DNA of 37,212 nucleotides, taken from Ceratorhiza oryzae-sativae. Its lineage: Eukaryota > Basidiomycota > Agaricomycetes > Cantharellales > Ceratobasidiaceae. A program made the translations under genes and the position numbers. The notes below the pieces were generated by a model. The model was not told where the DNA came from, did not search any database, and saw only the letters and a program-made list of their open reading frames with translations. Shown here in pieces: positions 1 to 9,463 of this stretch (the stretch's first letter is position 1; each line of letters opens with the position of its first letter). Location: contig JARWMV010000140.1 of assembly GCA_030998015.1 (NCBI GenBank), positions 1 through 37,212 of the forward strand, read 5' to 3'.

Positions 1-37
1 ATGTTAGTCTTATAAATATATATTTATTCAAAAAAAA

Positions 38-150
38 ATGATTTGTTTTTTTCAAATAACTTTTTTATTATTAATTCGAATACTATCTATTGCATTACTT
101 TTTTGCTTGGCTTTTTCATTTAATAGCCTATTCGAGGATTTCCTCTTAGC
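38..150 (+). pseudogene. nad2: nad2 5' relic (N-terminal fragment)
   Basis: An open frame from an ATG at 38 runs into a GC element at about 151. Its residues around 63-127 (LLLIRILSIALL...AFSFN) align with the N-terminus of the intact nad2 at 4494 ([12 protein letters not shown]...ALSFN), and the DNA is clearly related with many third-position changes. The similarity stops after the SFN position, where HEG sequence follows. I read it as the displaced original 5' end of nad2, separated from the functional gene by the HEG block 229-3733. A chance similarity of hydrophobic sequence is possible but unlikely given the base-level match. Confidence 0.6.
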
Positions 151-648
151 CCGCTCCCTGGATCTCTAGAGATCCAGGAGGCGGACTTTGCAGCCGGGGA
201 AAGTCTTGGTCCCGGTGGTGCAATTTTTGTGTTGCTTTCTTTTGCATTGCCTATTACACCTGATGAGGATAAATCAAAAAACCGGTTAACTAAATCGGAG
301 AGAGCTCAATTTAGTCTTTCAAAAGAATTAAAAGAGATAGCCATTGGGCTGATTCTGGGAGACCTTTATATTAGGAAAACAAATGGTGGTGCAAATGCAT
401 TTTTGACTTTTTCACAAGGAACTTGTCATAGTGAATATATTTACCATTTATATGATTTGTTTAAGGATTATTGTTCTGCGGTGCCAAAAATATCTAAGCT
501 ACCTTTAGATAAACGAACAGATAGAGTTTATACTCGAATATATTTTTCTACGTATTCACTACCATGTTTTAATGAGTTATTGGAACTTTTTTATCCTTTA
601 GGCGAAAAAATAGTGCCATTAACAATAGAAAAACTTATGACACCTTTG

Positions 649-756
649 ACCCCCCAAACTGATGCAGCTATGCTGCATTGTTTGGGGGGGTAAAGGCTCT
701 CCCAATACGTTGGCCCGTAGGGCGTGCCTTACAGGCTTGGTAACGCATTGGGAGGC
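649..756 (+). mobile_element. GC element, family H copy 1
   Basis: Flanked by a CTTTG duplication (644-648 and 757-761). Starts ACCCCCCAAAC, contains a GCAGC/GCTGC hairpin and an internal AAAGG that is complementary to the CCTTT of the right junction. Removal restores the HEG frame. Confidence 0.85.
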
Positions 757-859
757 CTTTGTCATTAGCCTATTGGATTTGTGACGACGGCTGGTTTGAT
801 AATAAGTGTACATTTATTGCAACAAATTCTTTTACATTAGAAGAAGTAAATCTTTTAGT

Positions 860-893
860 CCGCCTCCTGGATCTCTAGAGATCCAGGGAGCGG
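860..893 (+). repeat. GC element, family M (small palindrome)
   Basis: A 34-bp hairpin centred on TCTCTAGAGA with CCTGGATC/GATCCAGG arms and CCGC/GCGG ends. Other copies lie at about 151-183 (opposite orientation), 17508-17540, 18199-18231, 21781-21814 and 33202-33235. Two copies interrupt coding-like sequence: this one an HEG, and 21781 the displaced cox3 copy. Confidence 0.85.
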
Positions 894-1138
894 AGTATTA
901 AATGATAAGTTTAATTTAAAATGTACCATTATTAGACAAAAATCTGGTTACGTTATTAGAATTTCAACTAAGTCAATGCCTGTATTACAAGAACTACTAA
1001 GAAAAATTATGCCTCCAATTATGTTATCAAAAATAGGATTGGAGCCTGACCTCATAAGATTAAACTTAAAACTCCCCTTATCTGTCTGAACCTCTGATCT
1101 CTACCCTTTATCCGCTACAGAAAATAGTCCAACTATTG

Positions 1139-1217
1139 ACCCCCCAAACAAATGCAGCTACGCTGCATTGTTTGGGGGGGCAATAGCCCCCCAATACGCT
1201 GCAACGCATTGGGGGTC
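1139..1217 (+). mobile_element. GC element, family H copy 2
   Basis: Flanked by TATTG (1134-1138 and 1218-1222). The internal sequence here is CAATAG, complementary to CTATTG at the right junction, where CTTTG-flanked copies have AAAGG instead. Removal restores the reading frame of the HEG linker. Confidence 0.85.
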
Positions 1218-2028
1218 TATTGCGCCTTTTTCCAAATCTCAGTCCTCTCCGCATACAAAAGATAAAATATCTTCTTTGAGAGTAAATAAAACAACTTTTT
1301 TAGAAAATAAAGAAATATTTTCACAATGGTTGGTAGGATTTACTGACGGAGATGGAACGTTCAGTATTGCCATACAAAACGATACTTGGGCTTTAGAGTT
1401 CAAATTAGGTCAAAGCACTTACAATTTAAGGTTATTACACTTTGTTAAAACCCAGTTAGGTGTGGGATCAATATTTGTCGAAAAAGATGGCAACATGGCA
1501 CATTTCAGAATTCGAGATCGGAAAGTCTTAGAATCTGTTGTATTCCCTATTTTTGATAAATATCCTCTTCTTACTTCTAAACAGTTCTATTACTTAAAAT
1601 TTAAAGAAGCTTATGCCATATTAACTGATCCTAGCTTAAGCAAATCAGACAAAGATATTTTTATGACGAATATTGTTAATAGTAAATTACCAGCCGAATA
1701 TGTTTCACCTATTTGGTCTACTATAGATAATAAGGTTTCTGATCATGCATCAGCTTCACTTGTTATGAGTAAAGCTTGGTTAATAGGTTTCACTGAAGCT
1801 GAAGGTAGTTTCTATTTAGTAGCAAAAAGTCCTACAAGATTAGTACATGCTTTTGAAATAACCCCAAAACTGGATGAGATTGTTTTAAGTTCCATCCGGC
1901 GGTTATTGGGTATTAGTACACAAGTTCAGTCTAAAAAAGCAGGCTATTTTTCTCTTTCAACTACTAACTCTAGAGCTATCGAAAATTTAATAAAATATTT
2001 CCATAATACTATGAGAGGTATGGCCCTA

Positions 2029-2092
2029 CGGGCTTGGCCAAAACCACCCCCAAACAATGCAGCGTAGCTGCACATGTTTGGGGGTGTTTTTG
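2029..2092 (+). repeat. GC element, family J
   Basis: Hairpin with CCAAAACCACCCCCAAAC and GTTTGGGGGTGTTTTTGG arms around a GCAGC/GCTGC loop. It interrupts the C-terminal part of the fused HEG. Related copies: about 5453-5508, 7092-7237 (expanded by tandem repeats) and 36121-36250. Confidence 0.8.
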
Positions 2093-2207
2093 GAAATCAC
2101 TTCAATTTAAACTATGGTCTAAGGCTTATTATCATAGAAATACCAATAGGGCAAAAGTTGACAAAATACATAAAATAATGACTAAATTAATAAAAAAGTC
2201 TAGCTAA

Positions 2208-2332
2208 CCCATTTTTTAAAAATGGCCCTAGGTTTCGTCTTATAGTGTAAGGCAGTCCGCCAGTGTAAATCAAAGATTGTGATCCTCGCAGGCGGAGCAC
2301 TGTTTTGCACCTATAGAGGATGTGATTATATT
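2208..2332. other. Short non-coding stretch between decayed HEGs
   Basis: AT-rich sequence with a small GC-rich inverted repeat (TCCGCC near 2260, GGCGGA near 2292). I see no gene and no complete tRNA here. Confidence 0.4.
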
Positions 2333-2381
2333 ATGAATTTAAACAATGTTTATATCTCCATAATATGATATACCCCGCGGC

Positions 2382-2590
2382 CATAAGGTCATATTTGTTT
2401 TACCGGCCGGTCAACTATGTTGACACGAGACGGTAAAACAGTGTTGCCGGGCAGCCGCATAGCGCGCTGCAAGCATGACTGGAGGCCGCGGAACCGCCGG
2501 CTCCTGCCCCCCAAACATGTGCAGCTACGCTGCATTGTTTGAGGGGCATACGATCGTGCTAGCACGATCCTCCGCCGGCGGGCTAGTTAT
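2382..2590 (-). mobile_element. GC element, family B (inverted copy)
   Basis: Reverse-complement copy of the element at 3730-3862. It includes hairpins GATCGTGCTAGCACGATC and CAACTATGTTG-like stems plus the GCGCGCTATGCGGCTGCCC block, which is expanded as a minisatellite at 31295. An additional AAACATGTGCAGC hairpin is inserted within it near 2510. Confidence 0.7.
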
Positions 2591-3183
2591 ACTGTCAGTT
2601 CCATTAAAGAATTAAATAATTTTATTATTCCTCATTTCGAAAAATATCCTTTAATTACACAAAAAAGAGCTGATTTTCTTCTTTTTAAATTGGTAGTAGA
2701 ATTAATGAATAAATCTGAACATCTTACTCCCGAGGGTTTAAGAAAAATAGTTGCAATTAGATCTTCAATGAATTTTGGTTTAACTACATCTTTAAAAGAA
2801 TCATTTCCCGATATTGTTCCAGTGTTAAGACCAGAAGTAAATAATCAGGAAATACCTGATATTCAATGGGTTATTGGATTTAGTGAAGGAGAGTCTTGTT
2901 TTTTTATCGATATAATAAATTCTAAAACGCATAAAGTCGGGTATCAAGTTAAAATGAAATTTCAGATTACTCAACATTCTCGAGATTTAGGATTGATGAA
3001 TAATTTATTAAAATTATTGGACTGTGGAAATTTAATAGAAATTGTAGGTAGATCTGCTGTTGATATAGTGATTACTAAAATCTCAGATATAGAATCTAAA
3101 ATTTTACCATTGTTTACTGATTTTCCTTTAAAGGGAAATAAAAATTTAGATTTTTTAGATTTTTGTAAAGTATTTGAATCTTA

Positions 3184-3226
3184 CCCCTGCCAAGACGTGC
3201 GCTAAAGCGCAGTTGCCCAGGCAGGG
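3184..3226 (+). repeat. GC element, family D
   Basis: A 43-47 bp hairpin with CCCTGCC/GGCAGGG ends and a GTGCGCTAAAGCGCA core. Copies in both orientations at about 3483-3525, 13118-13161, 16537-16580, 21099-21142, 23220-23262, 25922-25965, 27418-27460, 28937-28979 and 30519-30561. Several are nested in other elements: compare the empty hairpin at 30089-30122 with the filled one at 30509-30592. Confidence 0.85.
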
Positions 3227-3434
3227 ATTAAAAATAATGATCATTTGACAACAGAAGGTTTGGAATACACCCCCTCCCCTTCCACGGGCGAAGCCTGCGA
3301 AGCTTTTAATTGACTTAAAGATCGAGTTAAGGCCCGAGCCAATGCCCCGGAGGGAATCTGTATAGGCGAGGATTTTAACTTGTTATTGTTCTTTGCCTGC
3401 TGTAGAATACAGAATCTGGGCTAGATCATATAAT

Positions 3435-3642
3435 GCCCCCTCTATCGGCTAAAATCTTAGGTGTAACCCAAGATTTCAGCCGCCCTGCCTAGAGAACTGC
3501 GCTTTAGCGCACGTCTTGGCAGGGGTAATAAAGCGGAGGGTCAACGACCCGTGGGCATTGTTAACGAGGCCGCGTTCGCGGCGAGCCGCGCGCACGCCAG
3601 GGCCGCCTTGGCAAGCCAAGGCGTTCGCAGGCGTGCACGGGT
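3435..3642 (+). mobile_element. GC element, family C copy 1 (with nested D)
   Basis: Starts TCTATCGGCTAAAATCTTAG and ends GCGTGCACGGGT. It contains a family D insertion at 3483-3525 that is absent from the copy at 8508-8672. Its right half (CGCACGCCAGGGCCGCCTTGG) is shared with family G. Confidence 0.8.
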
Positions 3643-3729
3643 CATAAGCATAAAGGAGATTTTAAATCATTAGATAGAATCCGAAATCAAATGAGAACAC
3701 TTAGATCACAAAGATATACTTTACAACCC

Positions 3730-3862
3730 GCCGATGGAGGATCGTGCTAGCACGATCGTAATCGGCGGATCCGCGGCATCCAGTCATGCTTGCAGCGCGC
3801 TATGCGGCTGCCCGCAAAACACTGTTTTACCGTCTCGTGTCAACATAGTTGACCGGCCGGTA
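3730..3862 (+). mobile_element. GC element, family B
   Basis: String of perfect hairpins: GATCGTGCTAGCACGATC, GGATCCGCGG, GCAGCGCGCTATGCGGCTGC, AAAACACTGTTTTACCG and CAACATAGTTG. Partial copies at about 31913-32030 and 33133-33185, and an inverted copy at 2382-2590. Confidence 0.75.
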
Positions 3863-4356
3863 CTGTTTTACACCCTCGAGAATCGATGTAGATTTGCCTT
3901 CGCAAATCATTCGATTCTCGGCGAGGTATTGCGAGGTACCCTGGAACTTTAAGTTCCAGGGTACCTCGGAATCAGACGCCGGCCGCGCTGGGGACGCCCG
4001 AAATGCACCTTTACGGTGGTTTTGGGCCCTAGTGCCCCCCCAAGTGGGGGGTCAATGGCGCCACAAGTTTTGTGGCGCGCATTGCAATCATTGGGGGTCC
4101 ATTTCCATCCATTATGGGAAAGGGTCGACGGTAATATTAGCTGTCTTTAAAAACCATTTAAAATAAGAACAATCAAACCTTCAACCCCTCCCCACCCAGC
4201 CACAATGATTGAGTGTGGCTGTTACCTGACCAATCTCTTTACCTCTACGGAATGGATGGCTAGGCTATCCCGCCACAGGTAGCAACCCTATAGCAGCCTG
4301 TGTCGGTGTCTCCTGAGAGACTGCCAGTGCGAGCCTTTTATTTTAGTCGATCATAA
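3863..4356. other. Intergenic stretch upstream of nad2
   Basis: 3870-4125 is a run of GC hairpins (CGAGAATCGATGTAGATTTG type, GGTACCCTGGAACTTTAAG type). 4140-4350 is less repetitive and contains local hairpins such as GCCACAATGATTGAGTGTGGC. No reading frame with recognisable features; I cannot assign a function to 4170-4350. Confidence 0.5.
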
Positions 4357-4453
4357 CCCCAAATTGGGGGTGTAGATTTGCCTGCGCAAATCACCCCCAA
4401 TTTAGGAGTCCTCAGCGCTTAGGCCGCGCCTAAAGGCGCGATCAGAGAGTTGG
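4357..4453 (+). mobile_element. GC element, family E copy 1
   Basis: 97 bp, starting CCCCAAATTGGGGG and ending GAGAGTTGG, flanked on both sides by a single A. It contains hairpins GATTTGCCTGCGCAAATC and GGCCGCGCCTAAAGGCGCG. It lies 40 bp before the nad2 start codon, so it is in the nad2 leader. Confidence 0.85.
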
Positions 4454-4493
4454 AATTAGTTATGATTTCTAGGCTTGGTAATCTCGACGGTTA

Positions 4494-5147
4494 ATGCTTT
4501 TTGCTTGTATTCTAACTTATATAATAGCCATTGCGCTACCTTCTCTTCGAATATCTCCTTTATTATTAAATCGAATAGCATCTATAGCTTTATTTTATGC
4601 CGCGGCATTGTCATTTAATGTCGTTTATATTCAGTCAATTGGATCTGGTGTAGGTATCTTTAGTGGTCTATTCCATGTGACTTTAATAAGTCAAAGCATC
4701 GAAATATTATTTTATATACTCGGTGCTATAATTCTTATGCCCTGGTCACCTTCTGAACCATCTCAAATTAAAGAGTATTCTTTAGTGATATTGTTTACTG
4801 TTTTAGGGGGTTCTTTACTAATTTCCAGTGGTGATCTTATTTCAATGTATTTAAGTATTGAATTGCAATCTTTTGCTGTTTATGTTTTAGCAAGTATCTA
4901 TAGAGACTCCGAATCAGCTACTTCAGCCGGATTAAAATATTTTTTACTTGGTGGTTTATCATCATGTTTAATTTTATTAGGGAGCGGTCTAATTTATACT
5001 TACACAGGTTTAACTAACTTAGAAAATATTTTTACTTTAATTTCTGTATCTGAAGGACACAACTTAGTACAAGGTATTGTATTAGGTTTAGTATTAACAG
5101 GTGTTGGATTCTTATTTAAAGTTGCTGCTGCACCATTCCATAACTGG
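4494..5147 (+). CDS. nad2: NADH dehydrogenase subunit 2, exon 1
   Basis: Encodes the first 218 residues of ND2, a proton-pumping membrane-arm subunit of respiratory complex I in the inner mitochondrial membrane. Multiple hydrophobic helices and typical ND2 blocks are visible: [27 protein letters not shown], and [16 protein letters not shown]. The exon ends at TGG (5145-5147), exactly where FHNW should continue to APDVY. No GC element interrupts it. The start is the ATG at 4494; the N-terminal region matches two relic copies at 38-150 and 34441-34773. Sum of the three exons: 1596 nt, 531 aa, usual for fungal nad2. Confidence 0.95.
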
Positions 5148-5349
5148 TCTTAAGGCCCTCTGGTCGACAGAGAAATTTTACTATATGCTGGAAGTACTCC
5201 AATCAGTTTACCACTTACTTGGAGTTAATCAGCAGGGCTGCAATAATTTAGCGTCCCTCAGAGACTTCACGTAAAAAATTTATGTAAATAAATTAAGATA
5301 AAGTCCACCTATGTTCGAAAAATAATCAAGGGGAGTATTTAACTCTCAC

Positions 5350-5540
5350 TCGAGAATGCATGTAGATTTGGCGTCCCATCAATGGGACACCAAATCATGC
5401 ACTCTCGGCCGCGCCGGCCGCGCTGGGGACGCCCGAAATGCGCTTTATACCTCCAAAACCACCCCCAAACAATGCAGCGTAGCTGCACATGTTTGGAGGT
5501 GTTTTTGGAAACCATTCGGGCGGTCCCAACGCGACGGTAT
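5350..5540 (+). repeat. GC-element cluster in nad2 intron 1
   Basis: Contains a CTCGAGAATGCATGTAGATTTGG-type hairpin whose loop is replaced by GTCCCATCAATGGGAC, then GCCGGCCGCGC and a family J hairpin. From 5540 to 5797 the sequence is AT-rich intron without a recognisable gene. Confidence 0.7.
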
Positions 5541-6171
5541 GTAATAGAAAATTGTTAGTCTAAGTAATAACCACAAATTTTAGGGTGCCCAAAATGACTA
5601 AAAGAGATGGTAACATCAATTTTTAGTAGTCTAATTCGGTCAACCTTGTCTGCAAGGTAGCTAATCGAATCCCTCCAAGATTTGTTTCTTGTTCTTTTCT
5701 CTCTTGGTACTTTGAAAAGTGCCAAATTTAAATATAAATAAAAATTTATTTTGTTTTGTCTTAAGGCAAAGAATTATTACTTAAACAATTTCCAATTATG
5801 TTACAATTATTATTAATACTCCATTTTATTGGATTAGTGGTGATTTATATTCTGTTAATTGATTTCAATTTTAGTGTCTTTAGTGAGCTATTTAATGAAA
5901 TTACAATGTATCAGCTTTTACTTTCTTCTATGCTGCCAATCAAACCACGAAGATTGACTAAGAAAGAACAAGAAGCTTTTTCACTTCCTAGTGATATGAA
6001 AGAAATTCTTGTTGGTTTACTTCTGGGAGATCTTCTTGGCCGATTCCGGTACGGGAAAGCCAGATTTGTTTTTAAACAAGGTCTTGTTCATGAAGCTTAT
6101 CTTCTTCATTTGTACGATTTATTCGAAAGCTATTGCCCAAGCGCCCCTAAAATTGCTAAAAGCTTACCTTA

Positions 6172-6625
6172 CCGTCGCGCTGGGACGCCCGAATGGATGC
6201 CCGTAGACCCCCAATGATGCAATTAGGGGCCACTTAAAATAGCAAAGCTATTTTAGAGGCCCCGTAATTGCTTCATTTGGGGGGTGGATGCCCCCCAAAC
6301 AATGCAGCGTAGCTGCACATGTTTGGGGGGCACTAGGGCTGCGCCCCGTGGGTGTGGTTATCGAGGCCGCGAAGCGGCGAGCGCGCGCACGCCAGGGCCG
6401 CCTTGGCTTCCCCCCCATCACAGGTGGGAGGGTATTCACCCTTCCCACCTGTGACGGGGGGGGAAGCCAAGGCGTTCGCAGGCGTGCACGGGTCACCTTT
6501 TCGGGCGTCCCAGCGCGGCCGGCGTCTGATTCCGAGGTACCCTGGAACTTAAAGTTCCAGGGTACCTCGCAATACCTCGCCGAGAATCGATGATTTGCGA
6601 AGGCAAATCTACATCGATTCTCGAG
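6172..6625. repeat. Large GC-element cluster inside the nad2 intron 1 HEG
   Basis: About 450 bp of nested hairpins: AGCAAAGCTATTTT, CAAACAATGCAGC...GCTGCACATGTTTG, a CCCCATCACAGGTGGGAGGG/CCCACCTGTGACGGGG pair, GGTACCCTGGAACTTAAAG and the CGAGAATCGATG hairpin with its loop GATTTGCGAAGGCAAATC. Confidence 0.75.
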
Positions 6626-6766
6626 GGTTATAAAACTGGTAAAATATATAGTTCTATCCTTTTTAGCACATATACGTTGCCTTGCTTTAACGAGTTATAT
6701 GGGTTATTTTATATATCAAACAAAAAGGTAGTTCCTAGCACTATAGGGGAATTATTGACACCTTTG

Positions 6767-6875
6767 ACCCCCCAAACTGATGCAGCTATGCTGCATTGTT
6801 TGGGGGGGGTAAAGGCTCTCCCAATACGTTGGCCCGTAGGGCGTGCCTTACAGGCTTGGTAACGCATTGGGAGGC
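6767..6875 (+). mobile_element. GC element, family H copy 3
   Basis: Flanked by CTTTG (6762-6766, 6876-6880) with internal AAAGG. It sits at the same codon position (LTPL / LAYW) as copy 1 in a homologous HEG, suggesting either site preference or shared ancestry. Confidence 0.85.
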
Positions 6876-7091
6876 CTTTGGCTTTAGCTTACTGAATAGC
6901 TGATGACGGTAGCTGGAATAAATCTTGCAAATATACCGTATTATGTACGGATTCTTTCTCATTAGCAGAAATTGAACTTTTAGTTGAAGGTTTAAATAAT
7001 AAGTTTAATTTAAAATGCTACAAGTCAAGTCAAAAAACAGGAGGAACTGTTTACAGAATTATAATTCCCGCTTATTCAATACCTGATTTAC

Positions 7092-7237
7092 AGCCCGTAG
7101 GGCCCAAAACCACCGTAAAGGTAGTTTTTCCAAAACCAAGTTTTTCCAAAACCAAGTTTTTCCAAAACCAAGTTTTTCCAAAACCACCCCCAAACAATGC
7201 AGCGTAGCTGCACATGTTTGGGGGTGTTTTTGGAAAC
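7092..7237 (+). repeat. Family J element with 16-bp tandem repeats
   Basis: The left arm of a family J hairpin is followed by about four repeats of a 16-bp unit, TTTTTCCAAAACCAAG, between 7126 and 7185, then the standard CAAACAATGCAGC hairpin. It interrupts the last part of the HEG between the DLQ and NLLAP residues. Confidence 0.75.
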
Positions 7238-7360
7238 TTATTAGCGCCGCACATGCCACCTATGATGCGACATAAAATAGGTTTGTAGATTAAAATTCAT
7301 TATCTTTAACAACTAACCCCCTCTTTATTATTCACTGCATTAAATATTCGAACTTAGGAT

Positions 7361-7948
7361 GCTCCTGACGTGTATAATGATGTACCTACAATAGTTACAA
7401 CTTGGTTAACAGTTATGCCTAAAATTACTATTTTAATTTTCTTATTAGATTTACAAAGTGGATCCATAATCGCAAGTTTACCTATAATTGAGGCATCAGT
7501 GCCTGCATTTATAACAGATTTAGGCGCCACACATGGTGCAGATTTCTATGTGTTTAAAAATTTACTATTAATATGTTCAGTTCTTTCACTAATCATAGGT
7601 ACAGTTGTTGGGCTAGCTCAACATAAAATTAAAAGATTGTTAGCTTATAGTACTATCTCTCACGTAGGGTTCTTACTTCTATCTTTGGCTATAAACACAG
7701 AACAATCATTAGAATCATTTTTATTCTATCTTGTTCAATATTCATTAACTAATGTTAATACATTCTTTATTTTATTAGCCTTTGGGTATGTTATATTTGG
7801 GGCTAAAGCTCAAGATAAAAATAAATCAAATACTGTAAATTTACAAAATACCTCAGACATTGAGCTAATTTCGGATCTTAAAGGACAATTTTTCAACCAA
7901 CCTGTGTTAAGTTTAAGTTTTGCCGTCTGCTTGTTTTCCATGGCTGGT
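7361..7948 (+). CDS. nad2: NADH dehydrogenase subunit 2, exon 2
   Basis: Residues from [16 protein letters not shown] through [32 protein letters not shown] and [12 protein letters not shown]. The [10 protein letters not shown] block is a hallmark of ND2 and related antiporter-like subunits. The exon ends after GGT (7946-7948); normal ND2 continues with I/V-PPL-GFFGK, found at 11253. Without splicing the frame runs straight on into the GIY-YIG endonuclease, so the HEG could be translated as a fusion from unspliced RNA. The last ten codons of this exon recur in diverged form at 9464-9493. Confidence 0.95.
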
Positions 7949-8335
7949 AACAATTTAGTCATACCAGAAGAGATTCTAATTGCTGCGATTATTCCAGTAA
8001 GAATCTATTCTGATTCTCAGTCATCGAGAAAAGAAATTTTAGCCGAAAATAAAGGGAAAATGGGAATTTATCGATGGGTTAACAATATTAATGGTAATTC
8101 TTATATTGGTTCAAGTATGAAATTGGATCGAAGAATGTTAAACTATTATCACCCATCTAACTTAAAAAAAACAAATACGATTATCGCCAAAGCCCTTCTA
8201 AAATATGGTCACTCTAATTTTTCATTAGAAATTTTAGAGTATATAATTTTTGACGATTCTTTATCTATTAAAGATAATAGTAAATTGCTCCTTATGAGAG
8301 AGCAACATTACATGGATTCATTAGTTCCGGAATAT

Positions 8336-8507
8336 CCGCCGGCGTTAGAGGGAATCCTAAAGATTCCCTCGTAGAAAATGACGACCGTTCGTCATTTTCA
8401 GCCGGCGGCTAAATATCGATATTATGCCGCGCACTAGCAATCGCAAACGGTTGCGATTGCTCACGTTGGTTGGTGGGACAAGTCCCACCAGCAACTAACG
8501 CGCGCGG
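8336..8507 (+). mobile_element. GC element, family A copy 1 (short form)
   Basis: 172 bp starting CCGCCGGCG and ending CGCGCGCGG. It is a chain of perfect hairpins: AGGGAATCCT/AAAGATTCCCT, AAAATGACGA/TCGTCATTTT, ATATCGATAT, GCAATCGCAAACGGTTGCGATTGC and GGTGGGACAAGTCCCACC. Directly followed by a family C copy. Confidence 0.9.
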
Positions 8508-8672
8508 GCCCCCGCTCTATCGGCTAAAATCTTAGGTGTAACCCAAGATTTCAGCCGCTAAAGCGGAGGGTCAACGACCCGTGGGCATTGTTAACGAGGC
8601 CGCGTTCGCGGCGAGCCGCGCGCACGCCAGGGCCGCCTTGGCAAGCCAAGGCGTTCGCAGGCGTGCACGGGT
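8508..8672 (+). mobile_element. GC element, family C copy 2 (no nested D)
   Basis: Same as copy 1 but lacking the family D insertion, so it represents the empty state (CAGCCGCTAAAGCGGAGGG). Confidence 0.8.
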
Positions 8673-8865
8673 AATATTCTTAAAACAGCAGGTAACCTTT
8701 CAGGTTACAAACACTCAACTGAAGCTATTGAAAAAATGAGTGAAAGTAAAAAAGGTTCTAGCCACCCCAACTTTGGGAATCCCTTAGAATTTAAACACTC
8801 TGAAGAGGCTAAAGATAAAATTAGAGAGGCAAGAACAGGTACGAAACTCGCTCTTGAAACAATTG

Positions 8866-8960
8866 ACCCCCCAAACTGATGCAGCTATGCTGCATTGTTT
8901 GGGGGGGTAATGGCCCTCCCAATACGTTGGCCTTACAGGCTTGGTAACGCATTGGGAGGT
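8866..8960 (+). mobile_element. GC element, family H copy 4
   Basis: Left flank AATTG (8861-8865), right flank CATTG (8961-8965); four of five bases agree. The internal sequence is AATGG, complementary to CATT at the right, again different from the AAAGG and CAATAG versions. Confidence 0.8.
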
Positions 8961-9120
8961 CATTGCAAAAATCAGTGCCAGTTGGACAGAAGACCGACGA
9001 AAATTAGTAGCAGATGCTTCTCAAAGGGCCAATGGTAAAACTGTTTTTTTATATTCTATTGATTTTATATTAATTCAAACTTTTATTTCTTCAAGAGTTG
9101 CAGCTAGACATTTAAATAGT

Positions 9121-9292
9121 CCGCCGGCGTTAGAGGGAATCCTAAAGATTCCCTCGTAGAAAATGACGACCGTTCGTCATTTTCAGCCGGCGGCTAAATA
9201 TCGATATTATGCCGCGCACTAGCAATCGCAAACGGTTGCGATTGCTCACGTTGGTTGGTGGGACAAGTCCCACCAGCAACTAACGCGCGCGG
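9121..9292 (+). mobile_element. GC element, family A copy 2 (short form)
   Basis: Identical in layout to copy 1. It splits the HLNS / DTILKY region of the GIY-YIG HEG. Confidence 0.9.
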
Positions 9293-9463
9293 AGATACTA
9301 TTTTAAAATATGCTCGTTCAAATGCTGTATTTAAAAATAAATATATTCTATCACTTCAAGAATTGCCTGCTCCGCACCCGTAAATTCCTGATTCAATTAA
9401 CGTCTTGAATAACGGATATAATGAATCCCCGAAATATATAACCCAGGAACAATCCCCTCCCGT

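Larger units (their letters stand above)
229..2207 (+). pseudogene. Two LAGLIDADG homing endonucleases fused in frame, interrupted by GC elements
   Basis: The first part (229-1090) is a single-domain LAGLIDADG protein: an ITPDEDK...RLTKSE start, the IGLILGDLY motif, and a C-terminal part with AYWICDDG and a PPIMLSKIGL end. The frame does not stop there if TGA at about 1087 is read as Trp. It continues through a linker into a double-motif LAGLIDADG protein (WLVGFTDGDGTF about 1330, WLIGFTEAEGSF about 1777) ending at TAA 2205-2207. Four insertions break it: element H at 649-756, element M at about 860-893, element H at 1139-1217 and element J at about 2029-2092. Removing the two H copies with one flanking duplicate restores the frame (TPL/SLAYW and PTI/APFS). 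Without removal of the insertions no full protein can be made. Such enzymes cut intron-less or HEG-less alleles to promote homing; the host intron or gene here is unclear. Confidence 0.75.
2333..3733 (+). pseudogene. Decayed LAGLIDADG homing endonuclease
   Basis: The recognisable part runs from about 2596: HFEKYPLITQKRADF (the end of a first LAGLIDADG domain), the second motif WVIGFSEGESCFF near 2868, then a second domain to about 3180. The first motif is missing. A family B element (about 2382-2590) splits off a short N-terminal scrap, a family D element (3184-3226) interrupts the C-terminal half, and a composite GC cluster (about 3260-3650) separates the last C-terminal stretch (SLDRIRNQMRTLRSQRYT, ending near 3720). 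The second motif also has S-C in place of the usual G-S after the acidic residue. Certainly not functional as drawn. Confidence 0.7.
5798..7288 (+). pseudogene. LAGLIDADG homing endonuclease of nad2 intron 1, interrupted
   Basis: Single-domain LAGLIDADG protein: a hydrophobic leader, LPIKPRRLTKKEQEAFSL, the motif EILVGLLLGDLL (6001-6036), then YLLHLYDLFESYCPSAP. GC elements break it at about 6172-6625 (large cluster), 6767-6875 (family H) and 7092-7237 (family J with tandem repeats). The rest can be followed across the breaks: TGKIYSSILFSTYTLPCFNE, AYWIADDG (Trp encoded by TGA at about 6889), FNLKCY, and finally NLLAPHMPPMMRHKIGL with a stop at 7286-7288. All the blocks of the family are present, so the insertions look younger than the gene. 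Confidence 0.8.
5148..7360 (+). other. nad2 intron 1 (group I, with LAGLIDADG HEG)
   Basis: Interrupts nad2 between Trp218 and Ala. The group I core lies near the 5' end: a P/Q-like TACTATATGCTGGAA (5180-5195) and AATCAGCAGG (5227-5236), R-like CCTCAGAGACTTCACG (5256-5271) and S-like AAGATAAAGTCC (5295-5306). The HEG follows the core. The first about 45 bases are strikingly similar to the beginning of the atp9 intron at 37133. GC elements occupy 5350-5510 and much of the HEG. Confidence 0.85.
7949..9383 (+). pseudogene. GIY-YIG homing endonuclease in nad2 intron 2, interrupted
   Basis: In frame with nad2 exon 2. The GIY-YIG module is visible at about 8060-8120 ([19 protein letters not shown]), followed by [10 protein letters not shown] and the EQHYMD segment. 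Later come DNA-binding repeats: HSTEAIEKMSESKKG and HSEEAKDKIREARTG (NUMOD3-like), then VAARHLNS and DTILKYARSN, and a TAA stop at 9381-9383. GC insertions at 8336-8672 (A plus C), 8866-8960 (H) and 9121-9292 (A) interrupt it. Domain order is complete, so the gene appears intact apart from the insertions. Confidence 0.8.

Noticed and set aside
2216..2295. tRNA-like stretch with GATTGTGATC resembling a His anticodon arm
   Set aside because: No matching acceptor stem or T arm could be formed, and the surrounding inverted repeat looks like a small GC element.
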